NCBI GenBank assembly: GCA_021820785.1
Contig: JAKADE010000118.1
Span: 1 to 7,664, forward strand
DNA length: 7,664 bases
Direction: 5' to 3'
DNA from: Pseudomonadota bacterium
Lineage (GTDB): Bacteria; Pseudomonadota; Gammaproteobacteria; Steroidobacterales; Steroidobacteraceae
The notes beneath the pieces are model-generated. The model was not told the DNA's origin and ran no database searches. It was given only the letters and a program-made list of their open reading frames with translations. The position numbers and the translations under genes are program-made. Positions within the stretch are counted from its first letter, which is position 1, and every line of letters begins with the position of its first letter. Positions 1 through 7,664 of this stretch are shown in pieces.

Positions 1-357
1 CCCTACCTGCTCGAGGGCGAGCCGGCGATGCACGATTACACCGGGATGATCAGCGTCTCCGGCAAACGCGAGGGCGTGGTGTATTTCACCGCCCCGCGCG
101 CAATGCTGACGGTCCTGCTGATGAAGATGCAGGAGAGCGACTTCAGCCACGAGAGCATGCGTGATCTGGTCGGCGAGGTCGCCAACACCATCTCCGGCAA
201 CGCACGGCGAGATTTCGGGCACGATTTCGTGATTTCGGTGCCGAGCGTGTTCGCCGGGGAAAAGCCGCAGATCAATCAGCCGGCAGGCGCGCGCGCCTTC
301 GTCATTCCGATCCACTGGCGCAGCCACTCGGCGAAGCTGGTGGTCTCCCTCACCTGA
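1..357 (+). CDS. CheX-like chemotaxis phosphatase family protein (3' part, start outside window)
   Basis: The reading frame is open from the first base to a TGA at 355-357, giving 118 visible residues. CheX-family proteins are usually about 150-160 residues, so roughly 40 N-terminal residues lie off the left edge. The ATG at 28 is in frame, but coding-like sequence continues upstream of it, so it is probably internal. The sequence shows the family pattern: a glycine-rich strand (DYTGMISVSG), then GVVYFTAPRAM, then the helix with E-V-A-N (Glu codon 175-177, Asn codon 184-186) followed by SGNARR. In CheX and CheC proteins this ExxN signature supplies the acidic and amide side chains that attack CheY-phosphate. 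The protein is probably a cytoplasmic single-domain phosphatase of a response regulator, or a relative with another partner. No chemotaxis gene is visible next to it; its right neighbour is convergent kdpE. Family assignment is fairly firm; the substrate is unknown. Confidence 0.8.
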   Translation, partial: PYLLEGEPAMHDYTGMISVSGKREGVVYFTAPRAMLTVLLMKMQESDFSHESMRDLVGEVANTISGNARRDFGHDFVISVPSVFAGEKPQINQPAGARAFVIPIHWRSHSAKLVVSLT

Positions 358-366
358 CTGCGCGGT

Positions 367-1074
367 TCACGGCGGCGCACTGTCCTCGGCAAGCAGCCGG
401 TAGCCGAGACCGGCCTCGGTGAGCAGATAGCGCGGCCTGCGCGGATCGGCTTCCACCTTGGCGCGCAGATTCATGATGCACACGCGCAGTCCGCGCGTAT
501 CCCCGAGCCGCTCCGGGCCCCACACCTCGCGGATCAGCTGCTGCTGCGTCACGATGGCACCGAGATTGCGCGCCAGGGCCTCGAGCACCCGGTATTCGAG
601 GGGAGTGAGGTGGATCGGTCCCTGCGCGCCGCTCGTGGTGCGCGTCTCCAGATCGATGTGGACCGCTCCGAGGCGCAGCGGACCGGAGCGTTCCGCGGCG
701 CGCACGTTGCGCCGCAGGGCCGCACGCACCCGCGCGAGCAGCTCTGCGGCACTGAATGGCTTGGCGACATAATCGTCCGCGCCGGCATCGAGCGCAGCGA
801 TCTTCTGCTGCTCCTGGGTGCGCGCGGACAGCACGATGATCGGTACCGGCGACCATGCGCGCACCCGGCGGATGATCGCCAGTCCGTCCGCATCGGGCAG
901 CCCCAGGTCGAGCAGCAGCAGATCCGGCTTGTGGCTGCGGCTCTCGATCTCGGCGCGCATGGCGTTTTCGGCCTCGATGACCCGGTAGTGCTCGGCCTCG
1001 AGCAGCACCTTCAGGACGGCGCGGATCGCCGGCTCGTCCTCGACGATGAGCACCTGATGCATCGCCTCGGTCAT
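367..1074 (-). CDS. kdpE: KdpE, OmpR-family response regulator of the kdp operon
   Basis: This 235-residue cytoplasmic protein has the standard response-regulator layout. The receiver domain spans about residues 6-120: acidic pair E12-D13, phosphoacceptor D56 in LLLDLGLP, switch residues S83 and Y102, and K105 in the KPF motif. A winged-helix DNA-binding domain covers about 132-230, with LTPLEYRVLEALARN and a C-terminal GLGYRL hairpin. In the known pathway KdpD phosphorylates KdpE on the aspartate, and the phosphorylated dimer activates the kdp promoter at low K+. The assignment to KdpE rather than another OmpR-type regulator rests on its place directly after kdpD. Its ATG overlaps the kdpD stop as ATGA, so translation is probably coupled. 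A second ATG four codons in is possible, but the coupled start is preferred. Length and motifs are normal. Confidence 0.96.
   Translation of the reverse strand: MTEAMHQVLIVEDEPAIRAVLKVLLEAEHYRVIEAENAMRAEIESRSHKPDLLLLDLGLPDADGLAIIRRVRAWSPVPIIVLSARTQEQQKIAALDAGADDYVAKPFSAAELLARVRAALRRNVRAAERSGPLRLGAVHIDLETRTTSGAQGPIHLTPLEYRVLEALARNLGAIVTQQQLIREVWGPERLGDTRGLRVCIMNLRAKVEADPRRPRYLLTEAGLGYRLLAEDSAPP
1071..1074 (-). other. ATGA stop/start overlap of kdpD and kdpE
   Basis: On the minus strand these four bases read ATGA: the ATG begins kdpE and the TGA ends kdpD. Upstream of the ATG only weak purine runs (GGGA, GAG) are present. Such overlaps commonly let ribosomes that finish the first gene restart on the second, which would keep kinase and regulator levels linked. 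The overlap is directly visible; the coupling is inference. Confidence 0.85.
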
Positions 1075-3779
1075 GTCTCGATGTCCCGTGCCGGCAACGT
1101 GAACTCGAAGCGCGCGCCGCCCCCTTCCCGGCGGCGCGCGAGGATCTCCCCGCCGTGTGCATTCACGATCGCCCGGCAGATCGCCAGCCCCAGTCCGGCC
1201 CCGGCGACGACGCCCTCACCGCTGCCGCGCTGGAATTTCTCGAACAGCTGCTGCGGGTCGCCCGCCGGGAGCCCCGGGCCCTCGTCCTCGACGATGACGC
1301 GCACGCACGCCCCCTCGTTGAGCGCACTCACCGCGGCGCTCGTGCCAGGCGGTGTGTACTTGGCGACGTTGTCGAACAGGTTGACGAACACCTGCACCAC
1401 CAGACCGGCATCGACGTAGACCGGGACGAGCTCCGGCGGGAGATTCAGCTCCACCGGATGATCGCGCATGCGCTCCTCGAGACGCTTCAGCGCCGCACCG
1501 GCCAGATCCTCCACGCTTTGCCAGTCGCGCCGCAGCGGCACCTGCCCGGACTGGAAGCGCATCAGGTCGAGCACGTTGGAGACCAGCTCGGACATCTCAC
1601 GCGCCTTCAGCTCGATCGAGGCGGCAAGCTGCCGGCGCTTGAGCGCATCGAGCGCCTCGCCGCGTTCGGTGAGCGTGCTGGCGGCGCCGACCATCACCGA
1701 CAGCGGCGTGCGCAGGTCGTGCGAAATGGACGCCAGCAGCGTGTTGCGCAGACTCTCGCGCTCCGCCGCGAGGCTCGAGGCCTGAGCCGCATCGGCGAAG
1801 CGGGCCCGTTCGAGCGCAAGGCCGATCTGACCGGCGAAGGTGTCGAGCAGCTGACTCTGCTCCGGCAGCAGAACGCGGCGCGCATTCGCCGGCAACACGG
1901 CGAGCACGCCCGTCGGCCGGCGCTCATCGCCGAGCGGCACGTACACCGCCGGCGTCGCCGGCAATGTGTCCGAGCCGAGTCCGGCGCGCCGGCCGTGGTC
2001 GTTCACCCACTGGGCGACAGCGAGATCCGCGCCGCGCAGCGATTCCGGACTCGGCGCACCGTGCGGCAGATGCAGCTTGCCTTCAGAATCCGGCAGCAGC
2101 ACGACGGCGCGGCAGTCGAACACCTCCGCGACGTGGCGGACCGCGACCGCGGCCATATTCTGGATGCCGCGCGTGACGGCCAGCTCGCGGCTCATCGCAT
2201 ACAGCGCCGCGGTGCGCCGCTCGCGGGCGCCAGCCACGCGAGTCTGCTGACGCACGTTCGCAGTGAGGGTGGCGATGACCAGCCCGATCGTCAGCATCGC
2301 GCCGAAGGTGACGAAGTACTGTGCATCGGACACCGCGATCGTGAAGCGTGGCGGCACGAAGAAGTAGTCGAACGCCGTGACGTTGAGCACCGTCGTCAGC
2401 GCCGAGGGGCCACGCCCCAGCCGCAGCCCCGCGACGGTGACCCCGAGCAGATACACCATGGCGAGATTGGACAGCTCGAAATTCGGGTACATGGCGAACG
2501 CCAGCGCCGTGCACAGCACGCTGATCCCGCCAGCCCACCCGTACCGCTCCCAGGGAACTGCGCTCGGGGCACCCTCTGCGGACATCTGCGCCGAAGGTGC
2601 AGGCCGCGCCGCGCCGGCACCGGCCGGCGCGACGACGATGACATCGAAGCCACGCGCCTGCTTGACCAGCAGACTCGAGGTGGACGGGCGTATCCAGCCC
2701 CGCCAGCCGCGCCGTTTCGGGGCTCCGACCAGCACCCGGGTCGCGCGCCGCGTCTGCGCATATTCCAACAGCGCCGCGGCCGCCGTAGGCCCGTCGAGCG
2801 TGACGGTCTCCGCGCCCAACGACTCCGCCAGGCGCAGGACCGCGATGCGCCGGTTGCGCTCCGCATCGGAAAGTCGCAGCAGCGCGGGCGTTTCGACGTA
2901 TACGACGCTCCAACCTGCGGCGAGCGCATCGGACATGCGTTTGCCGGTGCGTACGAGCTGCTCGGCTTGCTCATCGGGGCCGACGGCGACGAGGATGCGC
3001 TCACCGGCGATCCGCCCGCGGCCGCGCTCCGGTTGCAGTTCGCGCGCCGCCGCTTCGACCCGTTCGGCCACGCGGCGCAACGCGATCTCGCGCAGCGCCA
3101 TCAGATTGGTGCGGCGAAAGAACCGCTCGGCAGCCGTCGCGACGGCATCCGAGATGTAGACCTTACCGGCGTGCAGGCGTGCGAGCAGGTCATCGGCCGG
3201 CAGATCGATCAGCTCGATCGCATCGGCATCATCGAATACGTGATCCGGCAGGGTCTCGCTCTGTCGCACACCGGTCGTCTGATAGATCAAATCGTTCAGA
3301 CTCTCCAGGTGCTGAACGTTGACCGTCGTCCAGACATTGACGCCGGCGGCCAGCAGTTCCTCGATGTCCTGCCAGCGTTTCGGATGACGCGGCTGCGGCA
3401 CACCGCCGAGCAGATTCGAGTGCGCCAGCTCGTCGACGAGCAGGATCTCGGGATGGCGCCCGAGCGCCGCATCGAGATCGAACTCCTGGCGCACGATGCC
3501 GCGGTAGCTGACCGGCAGCGTCGGCAGCCGTTCGAGTCCCTCGGCCAGCTGTTCGGTCTCGGTGCGCCCGTGCGGCTCTAGATACCCCACGACCACATCG
3601 GTACCGCCGGCCTGCTCGGAGCGCGCCGCCTGCAGCATCGAGTAGGTCTTGCCGACGCCGGCGGACGCGCCGAAGAAAATGCGCAGCTTTCCGCGTCCGG
3701 CGCGCGCCTCTTCGGCCTGCACGCGGGCGAGCAGTTCCTGCGGATCGGGCCGCCGTTCAGGCGTCTCCGGTCGGTTCAT
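1071..3779 (-). CDS. kdpD: KdpD, membrane sensor histidine kinase for K+ limitation
   Basis: The protein has 902 residues, close to the roughly 890-900 usual for full-length KdpD. Domains in order: the KdpD N-terminal sensor domain (about 28-236) with Walker A GASAGVGKT at 37-45 and a Walker B-like ILLVDE at 112-117; a Usp domain (about 260-382); an Ala/Pro-rich linker (about 383-409); a DUF4118 membrane domain with four predicted helices (about 415-510), followed by an Arg-rich stretch; a GAF-like domain (about 535-660); the dimerisation/phosphoacceptor helix with SISHDLRTP, His687; and the ATPase domain with an N box around N798-N802, VEDEGPG at 829-836 and GAGLGLA at 860-866. It autophosphorylates on the histidine and passes the phosphate to KdpE; most members also dephosphorylate KdpE. 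The start lies 7 nt after kdpC, and an ATG 8 nt further upstream runs into a stop after three codons. No clear Shine-Dalgarno is seen, so coupling to kdpC is likely. No truncation or missing catalytic residue was found. Confidence 0.97.
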   Translation of the reverse strand: MNRPETPERRPDPQELLARVQAEEARAGRGKLRIFFGASAGVGKTYSMLQAARSEQAGGTDVVVGYLEPHGRTETEQLAEGLERLPTLPVSYRGIVRQEFDLDAALGRHPEILLVDELAHSNLLGGVPQPRHPKRWQDIEELLAAGVNVWTTVNVQHLESLNDLIYQTTGVRQSETLPDHVFDDADAIELIDLPADDLLARLHAGKVYISDAVATAAERFFRRTNLMALREIALRRVAERVEAAARELQPERGRGRIAGERILVAVGPDEQAEQLVRTGKRMSDALAAGWSVVYVETPALLRLSDAERNRRIAVLRLAESLGAETVTLDGPTAAAALLEYAQTRRATRVLVGAPKRRGWRGWIRPSTSSLLVKQARGFDVIVVAPAGAGAARPAPSAQMSAEGAPSAVPWERYGWAGGISVLCTALAFAMYPNFELSNLAMVYLLGVTVAGLRLGRGPSALTTVLNVTAFDYFFVPPRFTIAVSDAQYFVTFGAMLTIGLVIATLTANVRQQTRVAGARERRTAALYAMSRELAVTRGIQNMAAVAVRHVAEVFDCRAVVLLPDSEGKLHLPHGAPSPESLRGADLAVAQWVNDHGRRAGLGSDTLPATPAVYVPLGDERRPTGVLAVLPANARRVLLPEQSQLLDTFAGQIGLALERARFADAAQASSLAAERESLRNTLLASISHDLRTPLSVMVGAASTLTERGEALDALKRRQLAASIELKAREMSELVSNVLDLMRFQSGQVPLRRDWQSVEDLAGAALKRLEERMRDHPVELNLPPELVPVYVDAGLVVQVFVNLFDNVAKYTPPGTSAAVSALNEGACVRVIVEDEGPGLPAGDPQQLFEKFQRGSGEGVVAGAGLGLAICRAIVNAHGGEILARRREGGGARFEFTLPARDIET

Positions 3780-3786
3780 GGCAACA

Positions 3787-4359
3787 TTATTTCATGGCGT
3801 CGAGCGCCAGGTTCAGTTCGAGCACGTTGATGCGCGGATCCCCGAGCACGCCGAGTTCACCCCCCCGTGCATGCGCCGCGATCAAGGCTCTGACCTGGCG
3901 CACGCTCAAACCGCGCGCGCGCGCGACCCGCCCGGCCTGGTAGTACGCGGCCGCCAGGCTGATGTCCGGGTCGAGCCCGCTGCCCGAGGCCGTGACCAGG
4001 TCAACCGGGATGGGCGCGCGATTGTCCGGGTCGGCGGCACGCAGTGCGGCGATGCGCGCCTTGACGGCGGCGATCAGCGCCGGGTTCGTCGGGCCGAGAT
4101 TCGAGCCCCCCGAGGCGAGGCCGTTGTAGGGCTGCGGGCTGGTGGCGGACGGCCGGCTCCAGAAATACCGCGGCGCGCTGAACGGCTGGCCGATCAGGCG
4201 CGAGCCGACCGGCGTTCCGTCGCGCCTGATCAGGCTGCCGTTGGCCTGAACCGGAAACGCCACCTGCGCCACCCCCGTGACCACCAGCGGGTAAATCACC
4301 CCGGTGATCACCGTCAGCACCAGCAGCAGTGTGAGCGCGGGACGAAAGATCGTCTTCAT
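3787..4359 (-). CDS. kdpC: KdpC, accessory subunit of the K+-transporting P-type ATPase
   Basis: The protein has 190 residues, the usual KdpC length. A single N-terminal transmembrane helix (about residues 9-29) anchors it. The remainder is a soluble domain facing the periplasm in the known complex. Family signatures are GSRLIGQPF, then [25 protein letters not shown], the central [17 protein letters not shown] block, and the C-terminal [11 protein letters not shown]. KdpC binds next to KdpA and stabilises the pump; a role in raising the apparent ATP or K+ affinity has been proposed for it. The gene begins 10 nt after the kdpB stop and ends with TAA 7 nt before kdpD. The ATG is supported by a GAGAG run 5 nt upstream. 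Nothing is missing or shifted. Confidence 0.97.
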   Translation of the reverse strand: MKTIFRPALTLLLVLTVITGVIYPLVVTGVAQVAFPVQANGSLIRRDGTPVGSRLIGQPFSAPRYFWSRPSATSPQPYNGLASGGSNLGPTNPALIAAVKARIAALRAADPDNRAPIPVDLVTASGSGLDPDISLAAAYYQAGRVARARGLSVRQVRALIAAHARGGELGVLGDPRINVLELNLALDAMK

Positions 4360-4364
4360 GATGT

Positions 4365-4369
4365 CTCTC
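4365..4369 (-). promoter_or_regulatory. Probable ribosome binding site of kdpC
   Basis: The minus strand reads GAGAG 5 nt before the kdpC ATG at 4359, inside the 10-nt gap after the kdpB stop. It is a partial Shine-Dalgarno match at a usable distance and supports that start. Coupling to kdpB translation probably contributes as well. Confidence 0.55.
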
Positions 4370-6433
4370 TCAGGTCAGATGCAGCAGCGTCAGACCCATG
4401 TCGATCAGCTTGATGCCGATGAACGGCACGATGATCCCGCCGAGGCCGTAGATGAGCAGGTTGCGCCGCAGCAGCGTGCCGGCGCCGAGCGGACGGTACC
4501 GAACGCCTTTCAGGGCGAGCGGAATGAGTACGATGATGATGAGCGCATTGAAGATCACGGCCGAGAGGATCGCCGAGAACGGGCTCGTCAGGTGCATGAT
4601 GTTGAGCGCATTGAGCTGCGGATACGTGGTGGCGAACGCCGCCGGAATGATGGCGAAGTACTTGGCGATGTCGTTGGCGATGCTGAAGGTCGTCAGTGAC
4701 CCGCGTGTCATCAGCATCTGCTTGCCCGTTTCCACGACCTCGATGAGCTTGGTCGGGTTCGAGTCCAGATCGACCATGTTGCCCGCTTCCTTGGCGGCCT
4801 GGGTGCCGGAGTTCATCGCCACGGCCACGTCGGCCTGGGCAAGCGCCGGCGCATCGTTGGTACCGTCGCCGGTCATGGCCACCAGACGACCCTCGGTCTG
4901 GTGGGCGCGGATGAGATTGAGCTTCGCCTCCGGGGTCGCCTCGGCGAGGAAGTCATCCACGCCCGCTTCCGCGGCGATCGCGGCGGCGGTGAGCGGATTG
5001 TCGCCGGTGATCATAATGGTCTTGATGCCCATCCGGCGCAGCTCTCCGAAGCGCTCCTTGATGCCGCCCTTGACGATGTCCTTCAGCTCGATCACCCCGA
5101 GCACGCGCGGCCCGTCGCTCACCAGCAAAGGCGTGCTGCCCCGGCGCGCCACCTCTTGCACCGTGTTGAGCAGCGCCTTGGGAAAGATCTGGCCAGCCGC
5201 CTCGATGTGCTTGCGGATGGCATCGACCGCGCCCTTGCGCACCTGACGCTCCCCGATGTCGACGCCGCTCATGCGGGTATGTGCCGAGAAGGGAACGAAC
5301 GTGCCATGCAGTGCCGAGAGATCACGCTCGCGCAACTGGAAGCGCTGCTTGGCGAGTACCACGATGCTGCGCCCCTCGGGCGTCTCATCGGCGAGCGAGG
5401 CGAGCTGTGCGGCCCCGGCGAGCTCCTCCTCGCTGACGCCGGCGGCCGGGATGAATGCAGCGGCCTGGCGGTTGCCCAGGGTGATGGTGCCGGTCTTGTC
5501 GAGCAGCAGCACGTCGACGTCGCCGGCGGCTTCGACTGCACGGCCCGACGTCGCGATCACGTTCGCCTGCATCATGCGGCTCATGCCGGCCACGCCGATC
5601 GCCGAGAGCAGTCCGCCAATCGTGGTCGGAATCAGGCACACCAGCAGCGCAATCAGCGCGGTGATGGTCACTGGACTGCCGAGCCGGGTCACCGCAACGC
5701 TGTATTGCGAGAACGGCAGCAGCGTCGCGGTAGCGAGCAGGAACACCAGGGTGAGCGCCACGAGCAGAATCGTGAGCGCAATCTCGTTCGGCGTCTTCTG
5801 CCGCTTGGCGCTCTCGACCATTGCGATCATGCGATCGATGAACGTCTCTCCGGGGTTGACCGAGATGCGCACGACGATCCAGTCGGACAGCACGCGTGTG
5901 CCGCCGGTGACTGAAGAGAAGTCACCGCCGGATTCGCGGATCACCGGCGCGGACTCTCCCGTGATGGCGCTCTCATCGACCGAGGCGGCCCCCTCGATGA
6001 CCTCGCCGTCGCCGGGAATGAAGTCTCCGGCCTCGACCAGTACGACATCCCCCTTGCGCAACGCGTCGGCACGCACGCCCGTGACCTGCGTGCGGTCGGC
6101 CGGATCCGCCAGGCGCTTGGCCGCCACGGTCTGCTTCAGCCCCTTGAGGCTCGCGGCCTGCGCCTTGCTGCGGCCCTCGGCGAGCGCCTCGGCGAAATTC
6201 GCGAACAGCACGGTGAACCACAGCCACACCGCGACACTGAAGATGAACCAGGCTGGCGCCTCACCGTGGCCGTCGAGCGCCTGCACCCACAATCCGGTGG
6301 TGAGCAGGCTGCCGAGATAGACGACGAACATGACCGGATTGCGCCACTGCACGCGCGGATCCAGCTTGCGCAGCGCATCGAGGACGGCGGGCTTCAGCAG
6401 CGAGCGATCGAACATCGAGAGCTTGCGGCGCAT
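4370..6433 (-). CDS. kdpB: KdpB, catalytic ATPase subunit of the K+-transporting Kdp pump
   Basis: This is a 687-residue type IA P-type ATPase of normal family length (about 680-690). It hydrolyses ATP through an aspartyl-phosphate and drives K+ delivered from KdpA across the inner membrane. Seen in order: membrane helices near 34-54 and 64-84; actuator domain with T158-G-E-S161; further helices near 218-277 with the IPTTIGG bend (Pro269); phosphorylation motif DKTGT with Asp312; nucleotide-binding residues Phe382 in FSAHTRMSG and Lys400 in RKGA; the hinge [10 protein letters not shown] with Asp523 and Asp527; and the NDIAKYFAI helix with Asp588 and Lys591, the pair linked in E. coli to coupling with transport. 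The last helices occupy about 610-685. The start is one base after the kdpA stop. A GGAG 8 nt upstream favours this ATG over the in-frame ATG at codon 7. All catalytic positions are intact. Confidence 0.98.
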   Translation of the reverse strand: MRRKLSMFDRSLLKPAVLDALRKLDPRVQWRNPVMFVVYLGSLLTTGLWVQALDGHGEAPAWFIFSVAVWLWFTVLFANFAEALAEGRSKAQAASLKGLKQTVAAKRLADPADRTQVTGVRADALRKGDVVLVEAGDFIPGDGEVIEGAASVDESAITGESAPVIRESGGDFSSVTGGTRVLSDWIVVRISVNPGETFIDRMIAMVESAKRQKTPNEIALTILLVALTLVFLLATATLLPFSQYSVAVTRLGSPVTITALIALLVCLIPTTIGGLLSAIGVAGMSRMMQANVIATSGRAVEAAGDVDVLLLDKTGTITLGNRQAAAFIPAAGVSEEELAGAAQLASLADETPEGRSIVVLAKQRFQLRERDLSALHGTFVPFSAHTRMSGVDIGERQVRKGAVDAIRKHIEAAGQIFPKALLNTVQEVARRGSTPLLVSDGPRVLGVIELKDIVKGGIKERFGELRRMGIKTIMITGDNPLTAAAIAAEAGVDDFLAEATPEAKLNLIRAHQTEGRLVAMTGDGTNDAPALAQADVAVAMNSGTQAAKEAGNMVDLDSNPTKLIEVVETGKQMLMTRGSLTTFSIANDIAKYFAIIPAAFATTYPQLNALNIMHLTSPFSAILSAVIFNALIIIVLIPLALKGVRYRPLGAGTLLRRNLLIYGLGGIIVPFIGIKLIDMGLTLLHLT

Positions 6434-6434
6434 G

Positions 6435-7664
6435 TCAATGACTCCAGAGCATCAGGTGCTCGACGATCGGCCCGAGCGCGAGCGCCGGCACGAATGTGAG
6501 CGCACCGACCAGCAGCACCGTGCCGATCAGCAAGGCGATGAACGTCGGCCCATGCGTCGGCATGGTTCCGGCAGAGACCGGAATGCGCTTCTTGGCCGCG
6601 AGCGAACCGGCGACCGCAAGCACCGCCACGATCGGCCAGAAGCGGCCGAGCCAGACCACGATACCGAGCGCGATGTTGTAAAACGGCGTGTCGGCACCGA
6701 GGCCGGCGAAGGCGCTGCCGTTGTTGTTGCCAGCCGAGGTGAACGCGTAGAGGATCTCGGAAAATCCGTGCGGGCCCGGATTGGCCACGCCAGCCCGGCC
6801 GGCCGCCACGCTGACCGCGATCGCCGTACCGGTGAGCACGATGAACGGCATGACGAGAATCGCTATGGCGCTCATCTTCATCTCGAACGCTTCGATCTTC
6901 TTGCCCAGGTACTCCGGTGTGCGCCCGATCATCAGTCCGGCGATGAACACCCCGATGATGGCGAAGATGAGCATCGAATAGAGGCCCGAGCCGACCCCGC
7001 CGAACACCACCTCGCCGAGCATCATGTCGAGCAGCGGCACCATGCCGCCGAGCGGCAGGTAGGAGTCGTGCATCGAGTTCACCGCACCGGTAGAGGTGAC
7101 GGTTGCCAGGGTGGCAAACAGCGTCGAGCCGGCAATGCCGAACCGCACTTCCTTGCCTTCCATGTTGCCACCACTCTGCTGGGAGTTCGGCGTCTGATTC
7201 ACTCCGAGGGCGGCGAGTTGCGGGTTGCCGCGCTGCTCGCTGTGATTGCACACCGCATAGAGTCCGATGAACATGATCACCATGGCCGCCAGCACCGCCC
7301 AGCCCTGGCGGGTATCCCCGACCATGACGCCGAAGGTGTAGGTCAGGGCCGCGGGGATCAGCACGATCGCGAGCATCTCGAGCAGGTTGCTCCACGCATT
7401 GGGATTCTCGAACGGATGGGCCGAGTTCGCATTGAAGAACCCGCCGCCGTTCGTGCCGAGCTCCTTGATCGCCTCCTGCGAGGCCACCGGCCCCATCGGC
7501 AGCGTCTGGGTGCGGGCGGTGAGCGTTTGCAGCACCGGCAGGCCGGCCGCCGTGGTGAGTGGCTGTCCGGCGCCGTTCAGCTGCGGCTGCTGGTAGGTCA
7601 CCGGCTGCAGCAGCGTCACGTGCTGGTAGCGGCTGAAGTTCTGGATCACGCCCTGACTGACCAG
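6435..7664 (-). CDS. kdpA: KdpA, K+-binding channel-like subunit (N-terminal part outside window)
   Basis: The frame is open to the right edge and ends with TGA at 6435-6437, giving 409 visible residues. Full-length KdpA is about 560-600, so some 170-190 N-terminal residues are off the edge. A GTG at 7649 is in frame, but the preceding LVSQG is typical internal KdpA sequence, so it is not the start. KdpA belongs to the K+ transporter superfamily with four pore loops and selects K+ at the periplasmic side. Visible signatures are the pore-loop segment [10 protein letters not shown] (TNGGGFF at 7434-7454), then [10 protein letters not shown], the [16 protein letters not shown] pore loop and [14 protein letters not shown]. 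About six hydrophobic helices follow one another up to the C-terminus. A polar loop of about 35 residues precedes [12 protein letters not shown]. kdpB starts one base after the stop. The gene is cut only by the window edge; no internal damage is seen. Confidence 0.97.
   Translation of the reverse strand: MVSQGVIQNFSRYQHVTLLQPVTYQQPQLNGAGQPLTTAAGLPVLQTLTARTQTLPMGPVASQEAIKELGTNGGGFFNANSAHPFENPNAWSNLLEMLAIVLIPAALTYTFGVMVGDTRQGWAVLAAMVIMFIGLYAVCNHSEQRGNPQLAALGVNQTPNSQQSGGNMEGKEVRFGIAGSTLFATLATVTSTGAVNSMHDSYLPLGGMVPLLDMMLGEVVFGGVGSGLYSMLIFAIIGVFIAGLMIGRTPEYLGKKIEAFEMKMSAIAILVMPFIVLTGTAIAVSVAAGRAGVANPGPHGFSEILYAFTSAGNNNGSAFAGLGADTPFYNIALGIVVWLGRFWPIVAVLAVAGSLAAKKRIPVSAGTMPTHGPTFIALLIGTVLLVGALTFVPALALGPIVEHLMLWSH
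6442..6445 (-). promoter_or_regulatory. Shine-Dalgarno site of kdpB inside the end of kdpA
   Basis: The minus strand reads GGAG with an 8-nt spacer to the kdpB ATG at 6433. It lies within the last codons of kdpA. This is the clearest ribosome binding site in the window and decides for the first ATG of kdpB; the alternative ATG six codons later has no such sequence. Confidence 0.7.

Noticed and set aside
28..30. ATG as the true start of the CheX-like gene
   Set aside because: The frame is open to base 1 and the upstream residues fit the family. Starting here would remove the N-terminal part of the domain.
402..419. Possible hairpin (GCCGAG pairing with CTCGGT, 6-nt loop) near the end of kdpE, considered as a terminator
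   Set aside because: It lies inside the kdpE coding region, has only a 6-bp stem with one wobble pair, and no T run on either side. Such short pairings are frequent in GC-rich DNA.
350..1162. A 270-codon minus-strand frame over kdpE
   Set aside because: It is an Arg/Ala/Gly-rich frame-shifted copy of the kdpE region, without a domain. The 367-1074 frame encodes a complete response regulator.
1155..3581. An open frame of 808 codons on the plus strand, antisense to kdpD
   Set aside because: Its product is rich in Arg, Gln, His and Asp with no recognisable domain, as expected from the complement of a GC-rich gene. The opposite strand carries KdpD with every family motif. Length alone is not evidence here.
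4901..6320. Two long plus-strand frames (337 and 354 codons) antisense to kdpB
   Set aside because: Both have low-complexity composition and no family motifs. kdpB on the other strand is fully intact across this span.
6394..7395. A 333-codon minus-strand frame overlapping kdpA and the start of kdpB
   Set aside because: It is rich in Arg, Ala and Gly and has no hydrophobic segments. The kdpA frame gives clear membrane helices and pore motifs over the same bases.
7647..7649. GTG as the start of kdpA, which would make a 404-residue protein
   Set aside because: The codons before it, up to the window edge, read LVSQG, which continues normal KdpA sequence. The gene simply runs off the window.

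Overview
The window is GC-rich and tightly packed. It carries most of a potassium-uptake kdp operon on the minus strand. Reading in the direction of transcription from the right edge, the order is kdpA (C-terminal part only), kdpB, kdpC, kdpD and kdpE. The left edge holds the 3' part of a plus-strand gene for a CheX-like phosphatase-family protein, which converges on kdpE with 9 bases between the stop codons. No stretch over 300 bases lacks a gene; the largest intergenic gap is 10 bases.

The genes make one functional unit. KdpA is the K+-binding channel-like subunit, KdpB the P-type ATPase and KdpC the accessory subunit of the high-affinity K+ pump (KdpFABC in the best-studied case). KdpD is the membrane sensor kinase and KdpE the response regulator that normally activates the operon promoter when K+ is limiting. 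Spacings are 1 nt (kdpA/kdpB), 10 nt (kdpB/kdpC), 7 nt (kdpC/kdpD) and a 4-nt ATGA overlap (kdpD/kdpE). This points to a single transcript in which the sensor system is made with the pump it controls. The promoter, any KdpE operator, any kdpF and the start of kdpA lie beyond the right edge.

The organism is most likely a proteobacterium, and a high-GC gammaproteobacterium is my best guess. The grounds are the GC-rich third positions, the KdpD architecture (KdpD sensor domain, Usp, four-helix membrane domain, GAF, kinase core) and the resemblance of the CheX-like protein to those I associate with gammaproteobacteria. This is inference, not proof.

All pump and two-component proteins look intact, with their key catalytic motifs present. 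I found no mobile element, CRISPR array, tRNA, rRNA, riboswitch or convincing terminator, and no sign of a previously undescribed system. The observations in Part 2 are modest ones about gene junctions and domain details.
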